Shown here: one piece after another, positions 22,384 through 32,152 of the stretch
Position numbering within the stretch: the stretch's first letter is position 1
Layout of the letters: each line of letters opens with the position of its first letter
Origin: an uncultured Pseudomonadota bacterium
GTDB lineage: Bacteria; Pseudomonadota; Gammaproteobacteria; Burkholderiales; Methylophilaceae
DNA: 33,110 nt
Assembly (NCBI GenBank): GCA_903926935.1
Contig: CAIYLB010000082.1
Location: 1-33,110 of the forward strand
Direction: 5' to 3'
Program-made: the position numbers and the translations under genes
Notes under the pieces: generated by a model
What the model was told of the DNA's origin: nothing
The model's database searches: none
Seen by the model: the letters and a program-made list of their open reading frames with translations, nothing else

Positions 22384-22941
22384 TTAAACGGCCATTAACT
22401 CAACTTCTTTAACTTGCAACATCTTATCTACTTCAATCACCGCTTTATCTGTCGCCTTTTGAATGTCATCTTGCGCGCGACGCTCATCATCTTCAGAAAC
22501 TTCTTTTTCTTTCAGCATTTTCTTCAGCGTATCATTAGCGTCACGGCGTGCGTTACGAATGGAAACTTTAGCGCCCTCAGCCTCACCACGCACGATTTTA
22601 GTCATATCACGGCGACGCTCTTCCGTTAACATTGGCATCGGCACACGAATCAAATCGCCGTTAGTGGCAGGATTTAAGCCTAAATCACAATCACGAATCG
22701 CTTTCTCAACTTTACCTATCATGGTTTTTTCAAAAGGCTGCACATTAATAGTACGCGCGTCGCCTAAATTTACGTTAGCAACTTGATTAACCGCTACCAT
22801 AGAACCGTAGTATTCAACCATTACATGGTCAAGCAAACCAACATGGGCGCGGCCTGTACGCACTTTAGCCAAATCATTTTTCAATGACTCTAAGGCTTTT
22901 AGCATTTTTTGTTCTGCGTTTTTTTTCACTTCATCTAACAT
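22384..22941 (-). CDS. frr: Ribosome recycling factor
   Basis: [41 protein letters not shown]. Confidence 0.97.
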   Translation of the reverse strand: MLDEVKKNAEQKMLKALESLKNDLAKVRTGRAHVGLLDHVMVEYYGSMVAVNQVANVNLGDARTINVQPFEKTMIGKVEKAIRDCDLGLNPATNGDLIRVPMPMLTEERRRDMTKIVRGEAEGAKVSIRNARRDANDTLKKMLKEKEVSEDDERRAQDDIQKATDKAVIEVDKMLQVKEVELMAV

Positions 22942-23037
22942 TTAATTCTCCAACTGATCTTTTGTAAATTTATTCTAGCTTTAAAACTTATCGTCCTAAA
23001 AATGACGACCTGCTGAGTAAGCGCTAAGCCTTAAAAA

Positions 23038-23754
23038 CTATGGCGTAACCATAGTCCCTTCATCTTCACCCAACACCACTTTTTTCAATGCACCTTGTTT
23101 AAAAATACTAAACACAGCGATTGGTAATTTTTGATCTCGGCATAAGGTCAGCGCAGTCGCGTCCATCACTTTAAGATTTTTAACAATAGCTTCATCAAAA
23201 CTGATGGTTTTATAGCGCATCGCTTCCGGATTAGTTTTAGGGTCATCAGTATAAACGCCATCGACTTTAGTCGCTTTAATCACGATCTCTGCATTAATTT
23301 CCATACCACGTAAGGCTGCTGCAGTATCGGTAGTGAAGAACGGATTGCCGGTTCCCGCACCAAAAATAACGACTCGACCTTCTTCTAAATAGCGAATAGC
23401 TTTACCGCGAATATAAGGCTCGGCAACCTGCTCAATATTCAAAGCACTTTGCACGCGAGCATTCAGACCAATATTCTTCATCGCGTCTTGCAATGCCATT
23501 GCATTCATAACGGTGGCTAACATGCCCATGTAATCAGCCGTGGCTCTATCCATACCCTCAGCCGCGGGTGCAACACCACGGAAAATGTTACCACCGCCAA
23601 TAACCACGGCAACCTGTACGCCTAAATCAACCACTTCTTTAATTTCATTAACGATGCGAGTAATAGTAGCGCGGTTGATGCCATAGGCATCATCACCCAT
23701 TAATGCCTCGCCAGAAAGTTTAAGTAAGATACGCTTATAAGCTGGTACGGACAC
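23038..23754 (-). CDS. pyrH: UMP kinase
   Basis: [42 protein letters not shown]. Confidence 0.97.
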   Translation of the reverse strand: MSVPAYKRILLKLSGEALMGDDAYGINRATITRIVNEIKEVVDLGVQVAVVIGGGNIFRGVAPAAEGMDRATADYMGMLATVMNAMALQDAMKNIGLNARVQSALNIEQVAEPYIRGKAIRYLEEGRVVIFGAGTGNPFFTTDTAAALRGMEINAEIVIKATKVDGVYTDDPKTNPEAMRYKTISFDEAIVKNLKVMDATALTLCRDQKLPIAVFSIFKQGALKKVVLGEDEGTMVTP

Positions 23755-23853
23755 AAGAATTCCTCTTTTTTAAGTTTGCTTATTTAAGCATAAAAACACG
23801 GTTTTAGGCATAAAAAAAGTGTCTTAAATAGCAAAACAACACTAAAAAAAACT

Positions 23854-23891
23854 AAAAAAAATGGACTAAGCTTAACGCTTAATCCATTTTT
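23854..23891 (-). terminator. Terminator-like hairpin downstream of tsf (U-rich on both sides)
   Basis: AAAAATGGA-c-TAAGC-TTAAC-GCTTA-a-TCCATTTTT; minus-strand RNA ends in a U-run. Confidence 0.75.
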
Positions 23892-23952
23892 CATCTTACC
23901 AAGTCGTTGAATCTAGTACATTAGATGCACTAAATAGAGTTTTTTGGTGATA

Positions 23953-24831
23953 TTAAATTGCTGCTGCCGCTGCTGCAACTTCTGCCGCATAATCCACAAC
24001 CGCTTTTTCAATGCCTTCACCCACTGTATACATAGTGAATGACGCAACTGAAGCGCCTTTAGATTTAAGCAATTGCTCTATCGTTAGCTTGTCATCTTTA
24101 ACAAATGTTTGGCTTAACAATGTCACTTCTTTTAAGAATTTAGCTACAGTTCCGTCAGCAATTTTTTCTAGCATCGCTTCTGGTTTGCCAGCTTCTTTTG
24201 CTTTTTCAATCGCTACACGACGTTCTGTTTCAATCAAACTAGCATCGATACCTGAAGCATCTAATGATTTTGGTTTAGCTGCAGCAATATGCATAGCAAT
24301 ATCTTTAGCCAAAGCTTCATCACCACCGACTAAATCAACTAAAACACCAATTTTGCTACCGTGAATATAGCTAGTAAGTTTACCTTGCACAGCTGGGCAT
24401 ACAAAGCGACGTGGCGTTACGTTTTCGCCAATTTTACCAACCAATTGTGCACGAGTTTCTTCAACCGTTGAGCTACCCATAGCCAAAGCGCCAGCGGCAG
24501 CAATGTCAGCAGGTTTATTAGTCGCAACAATAGTCGCTAATTCGTTTACGAATTTCAGAAAGTCTTCATTTTTAGCACAGAAGTCAGTTTCAGAGTTCAC
24601 TTCTATCATCGCGCCAGATTTACCATCAGCACTAATATAAACACCAACAGTACCTTCAGCTGCAACGCGGCCAGCCGCTTTGCTTGCTTTGTTGCCAAAG
24701 CGAACACGGATAATTTCTTCTGCACGTACTGAATCGCCTTCAGCTTCTGTCAGCGCTTTTTTACAATCCATCATAGGCGCATCAGTGCGCTCACGTAATT
24801 CTTTTACCATACTTGCGGTAATTTCAGCCAT
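23953..24831 (-). CDS. tsf: Elongation factor Ts
   Basis: [38 protein letters not shown]. Confidence 0.98.
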   Translation of the reverse strand: MAEITASMVKELRERTDAPMMDCKKALTEAEGDSVRAEEIIRVRFGNKASKAAGRVAAEGTVGVYISADGKSGAMIEVNSETDFCAKNEDFLKFVNELATIVATNKPADIAAAGALAMGSSTVEETRAQLVGKIGENVTPRRFVCPAVQGKLTSYIHGSKIGVLVDLVGGDEALAKDIAMHIAAAKPKSLDASGIDASLIETERRVAIEKAKEAGKPEAMLEKIADGTVAKFLKEVTLLSQTFVKDDKLTIEQLLKSKGASVASFTMYTVGEGIEKAVVDYAAEVAAAAAAI

Positions 24832-24951
24832 TTTAAGCTCCTAAATTTCTATAAATCACTTTAAAAATACAGATTAATTGACTGATTATAAAGTAATTTA
24901 ATTTTATATTGAATAAGTTAGTATAAAACTAAAAGTGTTTGGTATAAAACT

Positions 24952-24976
24952 AAAAAAGGGGCACTAAGCCCCTTTT
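24952..24976 (-). terminator. Rho-independent terminator-like hairpin between rpsB and tsf
   Basis: Plus strand AAAAAAGGGGC-ACTAA-GCCCCTTTT; read on minus: AAAAGGGGC-TTAGT-GCCCCTTTTTT. Confidence 0.85.
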
Positions 24977-24989
24977 AATATTGCGCTAA

Positions 24990-25736
24990 TTACTCAGCAA
25001 CAGCTTCAGTAACTTCTACAGTTTCTTCAGCAGCTGATTTAACAAGCTCAGAGATCACAGAGCTACGGCCTTCTAAAACCGCATCTGCAATACCGCGTGC
25101 ATACAAGCGAATAGCGCGAGATGAGTCATCGTTACCAGGAATAACATAAGCTACGCCATCAGGTGAGTTATTAGTATCAACAATACCAATCACTGGAATA
25201 CCTAATTTAGCCGCTTCAGTAATCGCACCGCTTTCATGACCAACGTCAATAATGAAAATAGCGTCTGGCAAGCCACCCATTTCTTTAATACCGCCGATAG
25301 AACGCTCTAATTTCTCAATTTCACGTTTGTAACCAAGCGCTTCTTTTTTACCAAATTTTTCTAAACTACCATCTAACAACATCACTTCAAAGTCATGAAG
25401 ACGTTTGATAGATTGTTTAACAGTTTTAAAGTTAGTCAACATACCGCCTAACCAACGGTGATTTACGTAAGCACAACCAGCACGAGCCGCTTCTTCTTTT
25501 ACGATGTCGCGTGCTTGGCGTTTTGTACCAACAAATAAGATACGGCCTTTATTAGCTGCCAATGTACGCACGTGTTTAAGTGCATCTTCAAACATTGGTA
25601 GTGTTTTTTCTAGGTTGACGATATGGATTTTATTACGATCACCGAAAATAAACGGTGCCATTTTTGGATTCCAATAACGAGTTTGATGGCCGAAGTGAAC
25701 GCCGGCTTCTAACATATCACGCATAGTGACTGACAT
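24990..25736 (-). CDS. rpsB: 30S ribosomal protein S2 (the supplied ORF extends to 25787; the conserved start is [18 protein letters not shown] at 25736)
   Basis: [22 protein letters not shown]; the AAAAGAG-type SD lies immediately upstream of 25736 on the minus strand. Confidence 0.97.
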   Translation of the reverse strand: MSVTMRDMLEAGVHFGHQTRYWNPKMAPFIFGDRNKIHIVNLEKTLPMFEDALKHVRTLAANKGRILFVGTKRQARDIVKEEAARAGCAYVNHRWLGGMLTNFKTVKQSIKRLHDFEVMLLDGSLEKFGKKEALGYKREIEKLERSIGGIKEMGGLPDAIFIIDVGHESGAITEAAKLGIPVIGIVDTNNSPDGVAYVIPGNDDSSRAIRLYARGIADAVLEGRSSVISELVKSAAEETVEVTEAVAE

Positions 25737-25768
25737 AAATATTTCTCTTTTCAAAAGGGTTATTAATT

Positions 25769-25848
25769 CACACAACACCAGAAACACTTTGATTTATGAG
25801 CTTTTATTCAAAACTTTAAACTTCAAGCACCCTTGATCGGGTTGTGTG
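25769..25848 (-). promoter_or_regulatory. Candidate structured 5' leader of rpsB
   Basis: Minus-strand RNA contains CACACAAC (plus 25841-25848) and GTTGTGTG (plus 25769-25776), perfectly complementary over 8 nt, plus a competing ACCC-GATCAA-GGGT hairpin (plus 25829-25842). Confidence 0.45.
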
Positions 25849-26174
25849 TAAATTTTACTTTGCATCTTTAACAATGCATTTCTGCCAAATTGCAGAGGCC
25901 GAATAATACCATTAAGCAATTGAGTTTGCTAGCTTATCCGTCTACTTTCGCCCTAGTTTGACTGCTATTTTTTGATTGTGGCCATCATTTTTAATAATGA
26001 CTTAACAATTTAGCCACACTAAAGCTGAACATCGCCTGCGCCAACCGGCTTATCTAGCCAATAAATTTTGCATAATTATGAAGTAATAGTAGCAACTCCG
26101 TAATTCATAGATTTTTATATTGTTTAAAGTGGCTATGCTAAAATGAACAACTATATTATTTAGTTAGCAATTTC

Positions 26175-26972
26175 ATGGCAATCTCAATCAAAAATCAACA
26201 AGATATCGAAAAAATGCGTATTGCAGGCAAACTAGCCTCAGAAGTGCTCGATTTCATTACGCCTTACGTGGTGCATGGTGTTACCACAGACCAGCTAGAT
26301 AAGCTTTGTCACGACTACATTGTGGACGTACAAGACGCGATTCCTGCACCACTAAATTACGCGCCAGATGGCCACAAACCTTATCCTAAATCTATTTGCA
26401 CCTCAATTAACCAGCAAATTTGCCACGGTGTGCCTAGCGATAAAATGCTTAAAAATGGTGACATTGTAAACATAGACATTACCGTCATTAAAGATGGCTA
26501 CCACGGCGATACCAGCCGCATGTTTTGTGTGGGAGAAGTGACCAATCAAGCCAAACGTTTATGTGAATTTACCTATCAAGCCATGTGGCTGGGCATTGCT
26601 AAAGTAAAGCCAGGCGCTACATTGGGTGACATTGGTCATGCTATTCAAGTATTTGCAGAAAAAAGTGGTTATAGCGTAGTGCGTGAATTTTGCGGGCATG
26701 GCATTGGCAAAGTGTTTCATGAAGATCCACAAGTATTGCATTACGGTAAACCTGGCACTGGTGCGGTACTAAAAGCCGGCATGATGTTTACTATAGAACC
26801 CATGATTAATGCAGGGAAACGTGACATTAAACAAATGCCTGATGGTTGGACAATCGTGACAAAAGATCGTAGTCTCTCGGCACAATGGGAACACACTATT
26901 TTAGTCACTGAAACAGGCTACGAAGTAATGACTTTATCTAGCGGCACCCCGCCAACGCCAGCATTTGTTTAA
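26175..26972 (+). CDS. map: Type I methionine aminopeptidase
   Basis: KNQQDIEKMRIAGKLASEVL, NINDxx-type metal site NIDITVIKDGYHGDTSRMF, GHGIGKVFHEDPQVLHYG, FTIEPMI. Confidence 0.98.
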   Translation: MAISIKNQQDIEKMRIAGKLASEVLDFITPYVVHGVTTDQLDKLCHDYIVDVQDAIPAPLNYAPDGHKPYPKSICTSINQQICHGVPSDKMLKNGDIVNIDITVIKDGYHGDTSRMFCVGEVTNQAKRLCEFTYQAMWLGIAKVKPGATLGDIGHAIQVFAEKSGYSVVREFCGHGIGKVFHEDPQVLHYGKPGTGAVLKAGMMFTIEPMINAGKRDIKQMPDGWTIVTKDRSLSAQWEHTILVTETGYEVMTLSSGTPPTPAFV

Positions 26973-27011
26973 GCACAATATTGAGTGTTAAATATAATGC
27001 TTAATATAAAG

Positions 27012-27047
27012 ACTTTAAGAAAACTTTTAAGAAAAACTTAGAGAAAA
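27012..27047 (+). repeat. Three imperfect 11-13-bp purine-rich tandem repeats ahead of the glnD start
   Basis: ACTTTAAGAAA / ACTTTTAAGAAAA / ACTTAGAGAAAA, immediately upstream of the GTG at 27053. Confidence 0.7.
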
Positions 27048-27052
27048 ATCTC

Positions 27053-29722
27053 GTGGAAGTACTCACTGCTATTAATTCAAGCCATCATCAAGATGAAAAA
27101 GAACAAGTCGCCTACTGGCGACAGAATCTTAAAGATGGATTTTTAGCGCTTAAAGAAGAATTCACACTACGCCCAAACACGGCAAAACTATTCAAACAAC
27201 ATTGCAAGCTAGTCGACAATTTACTTGCTGAAGTTTGGGCGCAAGTAAATTTAGATAAACAATGTTGCTTGATTGCCGTTGGTGGCTACGGTCGTGGCGA
27301 GCTTTATCCACACTCAGACATAGATTTGCTTATTCTATTAACTGACGAATCAGCTAACGACCCATTAATAAATCACGCGATTGAATCATTAATAGGCTTG
27401 TTATGGGACATAGGCTTAAATGTTGGGCATAGCGTAAGAAGCCTAAACGAATGTGCGGCTGAAGCGCAAAAAGACATCACCGTACAAACCAATTTAATTG
27501 AATCACGCCTATTAGTAGGCAGCAGCTCTTTTTACCAACGCTTTTTAAGTAGCATTGATAACAGCATGAAGGTGCAGGATTTTTTCGCCGCAAAACTTAA
27601 AGAGCAAGATAACAGGCACGCTAAGTTTAACGACACCGCCTATAGCTTAGAACCCAATATTAAAGAAAGCCCCGGCGGCTTACGTGATTTACACATGATA
27701 ATGTGGTTAATGCGTAGCTTACAGATGTCTGAGAACGGCGACCAAAATACTAAGCTGCGCTTCAACAGCGCCACAGTTTGGTCGGTCTTGGTACAACAGA
27801 ATATCTTATCCGCACTTGAAGCACGCCAAATTCGACTTAATGAAAAAAACCTGCAATTACTACGCATACGATTACATTTTTTAAGTAAGCGTAGAGAAGA
27901 TCGCCTACTGTTCGATTATCAAAATGAGCTGGCGGCTAACCTAGGGTACATCAACACCCCAAGTAAGCGCGCCAGTGAACAGTTGATGCAAAGCTATTAC
28001 CGTAGCGCTAAATTTGTGCAGCTAATGAGCGAGATTATACTCAAGCTACTGGCACAAAAAATAGCCGCTAAGCCAGTCGTTATCAAACCTATTAACGACT
28101 ATTTTGAGGCACATGATCAATTACTAGAAGCCAAAACCGCCGGACTATTACAGCAACATCCATCGGCTATTTTGGAAGCTTTTTTTGTCTTACAGCAACA
28201 CATAGAACTCACGGGCATGGGCGCTACTTTTTTACGCAATTTGCAGCGCGTAAAAAAATTAGTCAATCGCGATTTTCGACAAAACCTGCAAAATAAAAAA
28301 CTTTTCATTGAAATACTCTCGCAAGCTAATGGTGTAAACCATGCGCTTAGAGCCATGAATCGCTATGGTATTTTAGGCTGCTATATACCTGCATTCGGTA
28401 AAATTATTGGCCAAATGCAGCATGATTTATTTCATGTTTATACCGTCGATGAACATATCCTAAATGTGTTGGCTAATCTGCGACGCTTTGCTAAGCCAGA
28501 ACTCAAGCATGAGTTTCCACTATGCAGTCAATTATTTGCCGCTTTTGACGCACCACATTTACTATATTTAGCGGCATTATTCCACGACATTGCAAAAGGA
28601 CGTGGTGGCGATCACTCAACGCTAGGAACAGTAGATGCGATTAATTTTTGCAAATTACATGGATTATCCAAAGCTGATCGCAAACTGGTTGCCTGGCTAG
28701 TTGAATCACATTTAAAAATGTCGTCTATAGCGCAAAAAACTGATTTATCTGACCCTAGCGTTATAGAATCATTTGCTAATTTTGTAAAAACTGAACGCAA
28801 TCTTGTTGCACTTTATTTACTAACCGTTGCAGATATACGTGGCACCAGTCCAGTGGTTTGGAACGCATGGAAAGCGCGCTTATTAGAAAGTTTATTTAAC
28901 GCAACAAAACTTGCGCTAGGGCTTAAGCTTAACCAAGATTTAACTATTCAAAATCAATATTCCCAACAAGCCATTTCAGCAAGAAAATTAGAAGCCTCAG
29001 AGAAATTAAATAAATTTGGCTTAAGTCGGCATTCTTATGAGCATTTATGGGAAAGTTTTGGTGCTAATTATTTTGTTCGCCATGAAAGCGACGAGATTGC
29101 TTGGCATAGCCGCTTGTTGACACCGCATTTAAATGCAGAAAATCCTATTGTACGGGCACGCTTAAGTCCAAGCGGCGACGGTATACAAGTGATGATTTAC
29201 AGCAAGGACCAAAACGATCTGTTTGCAAGAATATGTAACTTTTTTGATCGCATGGGCTACAGCATTGCAGAGGCCAAAATCTATACGACAGAGCATGCTT
29301 ATGCTTTAGATAGTTTTATTGTGTTGGATCAATCAGGCAAGTCGGTCAGTTACAGTGGCTTATTGAAATTTATTGAAGTAGAACTTACGCAAAAGCTTAA
29401 TGAAAACTGTTTACTAGAAGCGCCTTTGCAAGGACGCATCAGTCGGCAGGTTAAACACATGCCTATTCAGGCGCTAATCACCATAAGCGCGGAACCTGAC
29501 AACAATAGTCATAAATTAGAGATTGTTGCTAATGACCGCCCAGGCCTACTTGCTACAATCGCACACAAATTGTTAATTAATGGCATTGAATTACATAACG
29601 CAAAAATAAACACTTTAGGTAATCGTGCAGAAGACACCTTTTTAATTTCGGCTAAAAGAGGAAAAATGTTATGCAGGCAGCAACTAGAAATACTCAAAAT
29701 GGCGCTTATTAGTGAAATCTAG
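27053..29722 (+). CDS. glnD: Bifunctional [protein-PII] uridylyltransferase/uridylyl-removing enzyme, GTG start
   Basis: VGGYGRGELYPHSDIDLLIL nucleotidyltransferase motif, HD domain (ALFHDIAKGRGGDHS), two C-terminal ACT domains. Confidence 0.97.
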   Translation: MEVLTAINSSHHQDEKEQVAYWRQNLKDGFLALKEEFTLRPNTAKLFKQHCKLVDNLLAEVWAQVNLDKQCCLIAVGGYGRGELYPHSDIDLLILLTDESANDPLINHAIESLIGLLWDIGLNVGHSVRSLNECAAEAQKDITVQTNLIESRLLVGSSSFYQRFLSSIDNSMKVQDFFAAKLKEQDNRHAKFNDTAYSLEPNIKESPGGLRDLHMIMWLMRSLQMSENGDQNTKLRFNSATVWSVLVQQNILSALEARQIRLNEKNLQLLRIRLHFLSKRREDRLLFDYQNELAANLGYINTPSKRASEQLMQSYYRSAKFVQLMSEIILKLLAQKIAAKPVVIKPINDYFEAHDQLLEAKTAGLLQQHPSAILEAFFVLQQHIELTGMGATFLRNLQRVKKLVNRDFRQNLQNKKLFIEILSQANGVNHALRAMNRYGILGCYIPAFGKIIGQMQHDLFHVYTVDEHILNVLANLRRFAKPELKHEFPLCSQLFAAFDAPHLLYLAALFHDIAKGRGGDHSTLGTVDAINFCKLHGLSKADRKLVAWLVESHLKMSSIAQKTDLSDPSVIESFANFVKTERNLVALYLLTVADIRGTSPVVWNAWKARLLESLFNATKLALGLKLNQDLTIQNQYSQQAISARKLEASEKLNKFGLSRHSYEHLWESFGANYFVRHESDEIAWHSRLLTPHLNAENPIVRARLSPSGDGIQVMIYSKDQNDLFARICNFFDRMGYSIAEAKIYTTEHAYALDSFIVLDQSGKSVSYSGLLKFIEVELTQKLNENCLLEAPLQGRISRQVKHMPIQALITISAEPDNNSHKLEIVANDRPGLLATIAHKLLINGIELHNAKINTLGNRAEDTFLISAKRGKMLCRQQLEILKMALISEI

Positions 29723-29780
29723 TCACTATCTTCATTGAAGTAGAAATAGGTCGTCACATAACATATCCATACCCAATAAA

Positions 29781-29810
29781 AAAGCCTTGATTAAAAATCA
29801 AGGCTTTTTT
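29781..29810. terminator. Bidirectional terminator-like hairpin between glnD and the convergent cupin gene
   Basis: AAAGCCTTGAT-TAAAA-ATCAAGGCTTTTTT. Confidence 0.92.
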
Positions 29811-29865
29811 ATTTCCACACAGCCTATCGATAAATAGCTATTACGCTAGCTTTACCGAAAAGAAC

Positions 29866-30141
29866 TTAACTGTGTTTGTAATGTTTTTTCAATTGTTTTG
29901 TCACTTCCCAGTTTGACTTCATGCCTTTTGGGAACACCACGAAATCACCCGCTTTAATGACGACTGTTTCGCCACCTTGTGGTGTGACATGAATTTCACC
30001 TTCAAGTACGTAAGCACTTTCTGTCATAGAAAAATCTAGTGGGAATTTTGATGGTGCGCAATCCCAAATAGACCAGCTTGATACGCCTAGTGCTTTTAGC
30101 TTTTCTTCTGAAGGGTTATGTTCTACGGTAATTTGAGTCAT
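29866..30141 (-). CDS. Small cupin-domain protein
   Basis: 91 aa; AYVLEGEIHVTPQGGETVVIKAGDFVVFPKGMKSNWEV matches the single-cupin pattern; SD AGGAAG upstream on the minus strand. Confidence 0.85.
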   Translation of the reverse strand: MTQITVEHNPSEEKLKALGVSSWSIWDCAPSKFPLDFSMTESAYVLEGEIHVTPQGGETVVIKAGDFVVFPKGMKSNWEVTKQLKKHYKHS

Positions 30142-30505
30142 TTTACTTCCTAAATATAGTGTTTAGATTTCAATTATTAAGGCCGCTAAATATTAGCAAC
30201 CTGAAAAAATAGTAGCGTAATTTAATCACGCAAACTTCGCCTTCGCATTCTACCCGCTAACTACATAATTCACATGGTCAAATGGTAAATATCAATAAAT
30301 AATAGAGTAATAACCACTATTTTAGTTACTAAATTTTTATTAAAAAATATGACATTTGAGTTATTTATTTTTATCAACAATCGATGATGTCGCAGGATAT
30401 TTTAAATATTTAGCAATATAGTTGCTTAATCTACATCTGTTGCCTTGCAATTTAATGATTACATTAAATAACCATTAAGTAACATATTAATAGCAATTTA
30501 TTAAA

Positions 30506-30524
30506 AATAATGATTATCATGACT
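30506..30524. promoter_or_regulatory. Candidate Fur-box-like operator
   Basis: AATAATGATTATCATGACT matches GATAATGATAATCATTATC at 14 of 19 positions by hand alignment; perfect 5-1-5 palindrome ATGAT-T-ATCAT. Confidence 0.4.
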
Positions 30525-30552
30525 TTATCAATAAAAAAAATGTCTATATAAT
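30525..30552 (+). promoter_or_regulatory. Candidate sigma70 promoter of the winged-helix gene
   Basis: -35-like TTATCA (4/6), 16-bp spacer, perfect -10 TATAAT at 30547-30552; 8 bp lie between the -10 and the ATG at 30561. Confidence 0.6.
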
Positions 30553-30560
30553 GTACACAT

Positions 30561-30917
30561 ATGTCAAATATTGAACAAAACAACCTAACCTTCCTTAAAT
30601 ACATCAGCTCGGCTTTGGCTGTAAGTGGAACGCTAAACTTCCCTGAGCTTGATCCGGTTGAGGAACGTCTGCTTAACTACTATGCAACGACTTGGCACTT
30701 AGATAAGTTGACCACGGTTATCGAAGCCATGCATGCATCAGCTGAAATTTCACCTAGCACAGTGCATCGAAGACTCAAGACCTTACGCAAAAAAGGCTAC
30801 ATTGGCTTAAGAGTAGATGATATTGATACTAGAATTAAATATATTGTACAAACTGAATTATGTAAGCAATATTTTGCACATCTTGGCGAGTGTATTGTTT
30901 CGGCAAACTCTAACTAA
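30561..30917 (+). CDS. Winged-helix DNA-binding protein (MarR-like)
   Basis: 118 aa; ISPSTVHRRLKTLRKKGYIGLRVDDIDTRIKYIVQTELCKQYF resembles a recognition helix plus wing and MarR-type C-terminal region. Confidence 0.7.
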   Translation: MSNIEQNNLTFLKYISSALAVSGTLNFPELDPVEERLLNYYATTWHLDKLTTVIEAMHASAEISPSTVHRRLKTLRKKGYIGLRVDDIDTRIKYIVQTELCKQYFAHLGECIVSANSN

Positions 30918-31294
30918 ACCTGTCGCAGGATGATGTGAAGTAATCAAGATTAAATTCGGCCTTCACACTCAGCAACTTACAAATTAGCTGCCAGAAGTCC
31001 AGCAACTAAGTACGCTTAGGAATCTACTACTTAGATATTCTGCTTAGATGCATGTAATGTGTATGCTATGAATTTATTCTAGGAACTAAGTCGGCACAAT
31101 AAAATAGGCTCAGATAAGGTGTATTGCTATAGTCCAAAACTTATTAAAAATATACTGATTGGATAGGTAAAAATAGTAGAAATATATCTTTGATATTAAA
31201 ATGACTTAATACAACGATAAAAAATTAGTCAGCACGCCCTATAAAAATCGGCTCGGATGATTGCTAACAGAGCCACTTCCCATGAATTAACAAT

Positions 31295-32050
31295 ATGTTT
31301 CCCGACCCGGATTTTACAATACTCTTATTAATTGGTCTCGCTGGATTTTATGCTGGCACACAAAATACGCTAGCAGGTGGTGGCTCGTTCATCACCTTTC
31401 CAGCGCTGATGCTGGTAGGTCTCGATCCTTTATCAGCCAATATCACCTCAACTATAGCACTGTTTCCCAATCAAGTTACATCAGCATTCACGGGGCATAA
31501 GCTGGCTGGCGGCGTTGGTGAGGTTAGCCTAACTAGACTATTGATTATCAGTGTGCTTGGAGGCATTTTAGGTGGACTACTTCTACTAAACACTCCCGCC
31601 ACTTTTTTCATTCGACTTGTACCTTGGCTAGTATTATTTGCCACCACAGTTTTTGCTTGGGGTAGCTTCCGTAAACAGCCTTTACATGGGGCAAGTTTTG
31701 TTTCAAAGAGATTACTAATAACAGGTCAATTTTTAATCGGCATCTATGGTGGCTATTTTGGTGGTGGTATTGGCTTTTTAATGCTTGCAGCACTTACCGT
31801 TGCCGGTCAACAAGTGCGCATGGCAGCCGCCACCAAAAACATACTCGCCATGGCGATGAATGCATCTGCCGTGACTTTATTTATGTTTTCAGATAAGGTG
31901 CATTGGTATGCCGCTATTGCCTTAGCCGTTGGTGGAATAGGTGGCGCTTTCGCTGGGAATTACTTATTACACCGTATATCAGCAAAACTTCTTCGCGGTT
32001 TTATAGTTTTTGTGGGGGTGGTGCTTACAACTTGGTTATTCTTGCGTTAA
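31295..32050 (+). CDS. TauE/SafE (DUF81) family membrane permease
   Basis: About 8 hydrophobic segments; GFYAGTQNTLAGGGSFITFPALMLVGLDPLSANITSTIALFPN and second-half repeat GIYGGYFGGGIGFLML. Confidence 0.88.
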   Translation: MFPDPDFTILLLIGLAGFYAGTQNTLAGGGSFITFPALMLVGLDPLSANITSTIALFPNQVTSAFTGHKLAGGVGEVSLTRLLIISVLGGILGGLLLLNTPATFFIRLVPWLVLFATTVFAWGSFRKQPLHGASFVSKRLLITGQFLIGIYGGYFGGGIGFLMLAALTVAGQQVRMAAATKNILAMAMNASAVTLFMFSDKVHWYAAIALAVGGIGGAFAGNYLLHRISAKLLRGFIVFVGVVLTTWLFLR

Positions 32051-32152
32051 AAAGCCAATAAGATAACCATCAGCAGGCTACGCCTGTATTCGTCACTCAA
32101 AATATTCACGTTAGACAAATTGGAGACATTTCGATATGCTGAACCAGTAAAT

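Noticed and set aside
22463-22786. 107-aa and 71-aa plus-strand ORFs opposite frr
   Set aside because: Both lie antisense to frr in overlapping frames; no RBS or motif.
24011-24364. 117-aa plus-strand ORF opposite tsf
   Set aside because: Shadow of a conserved essential gene; composition mirrors antisense of Ala/Lys-rich EF-Ts.
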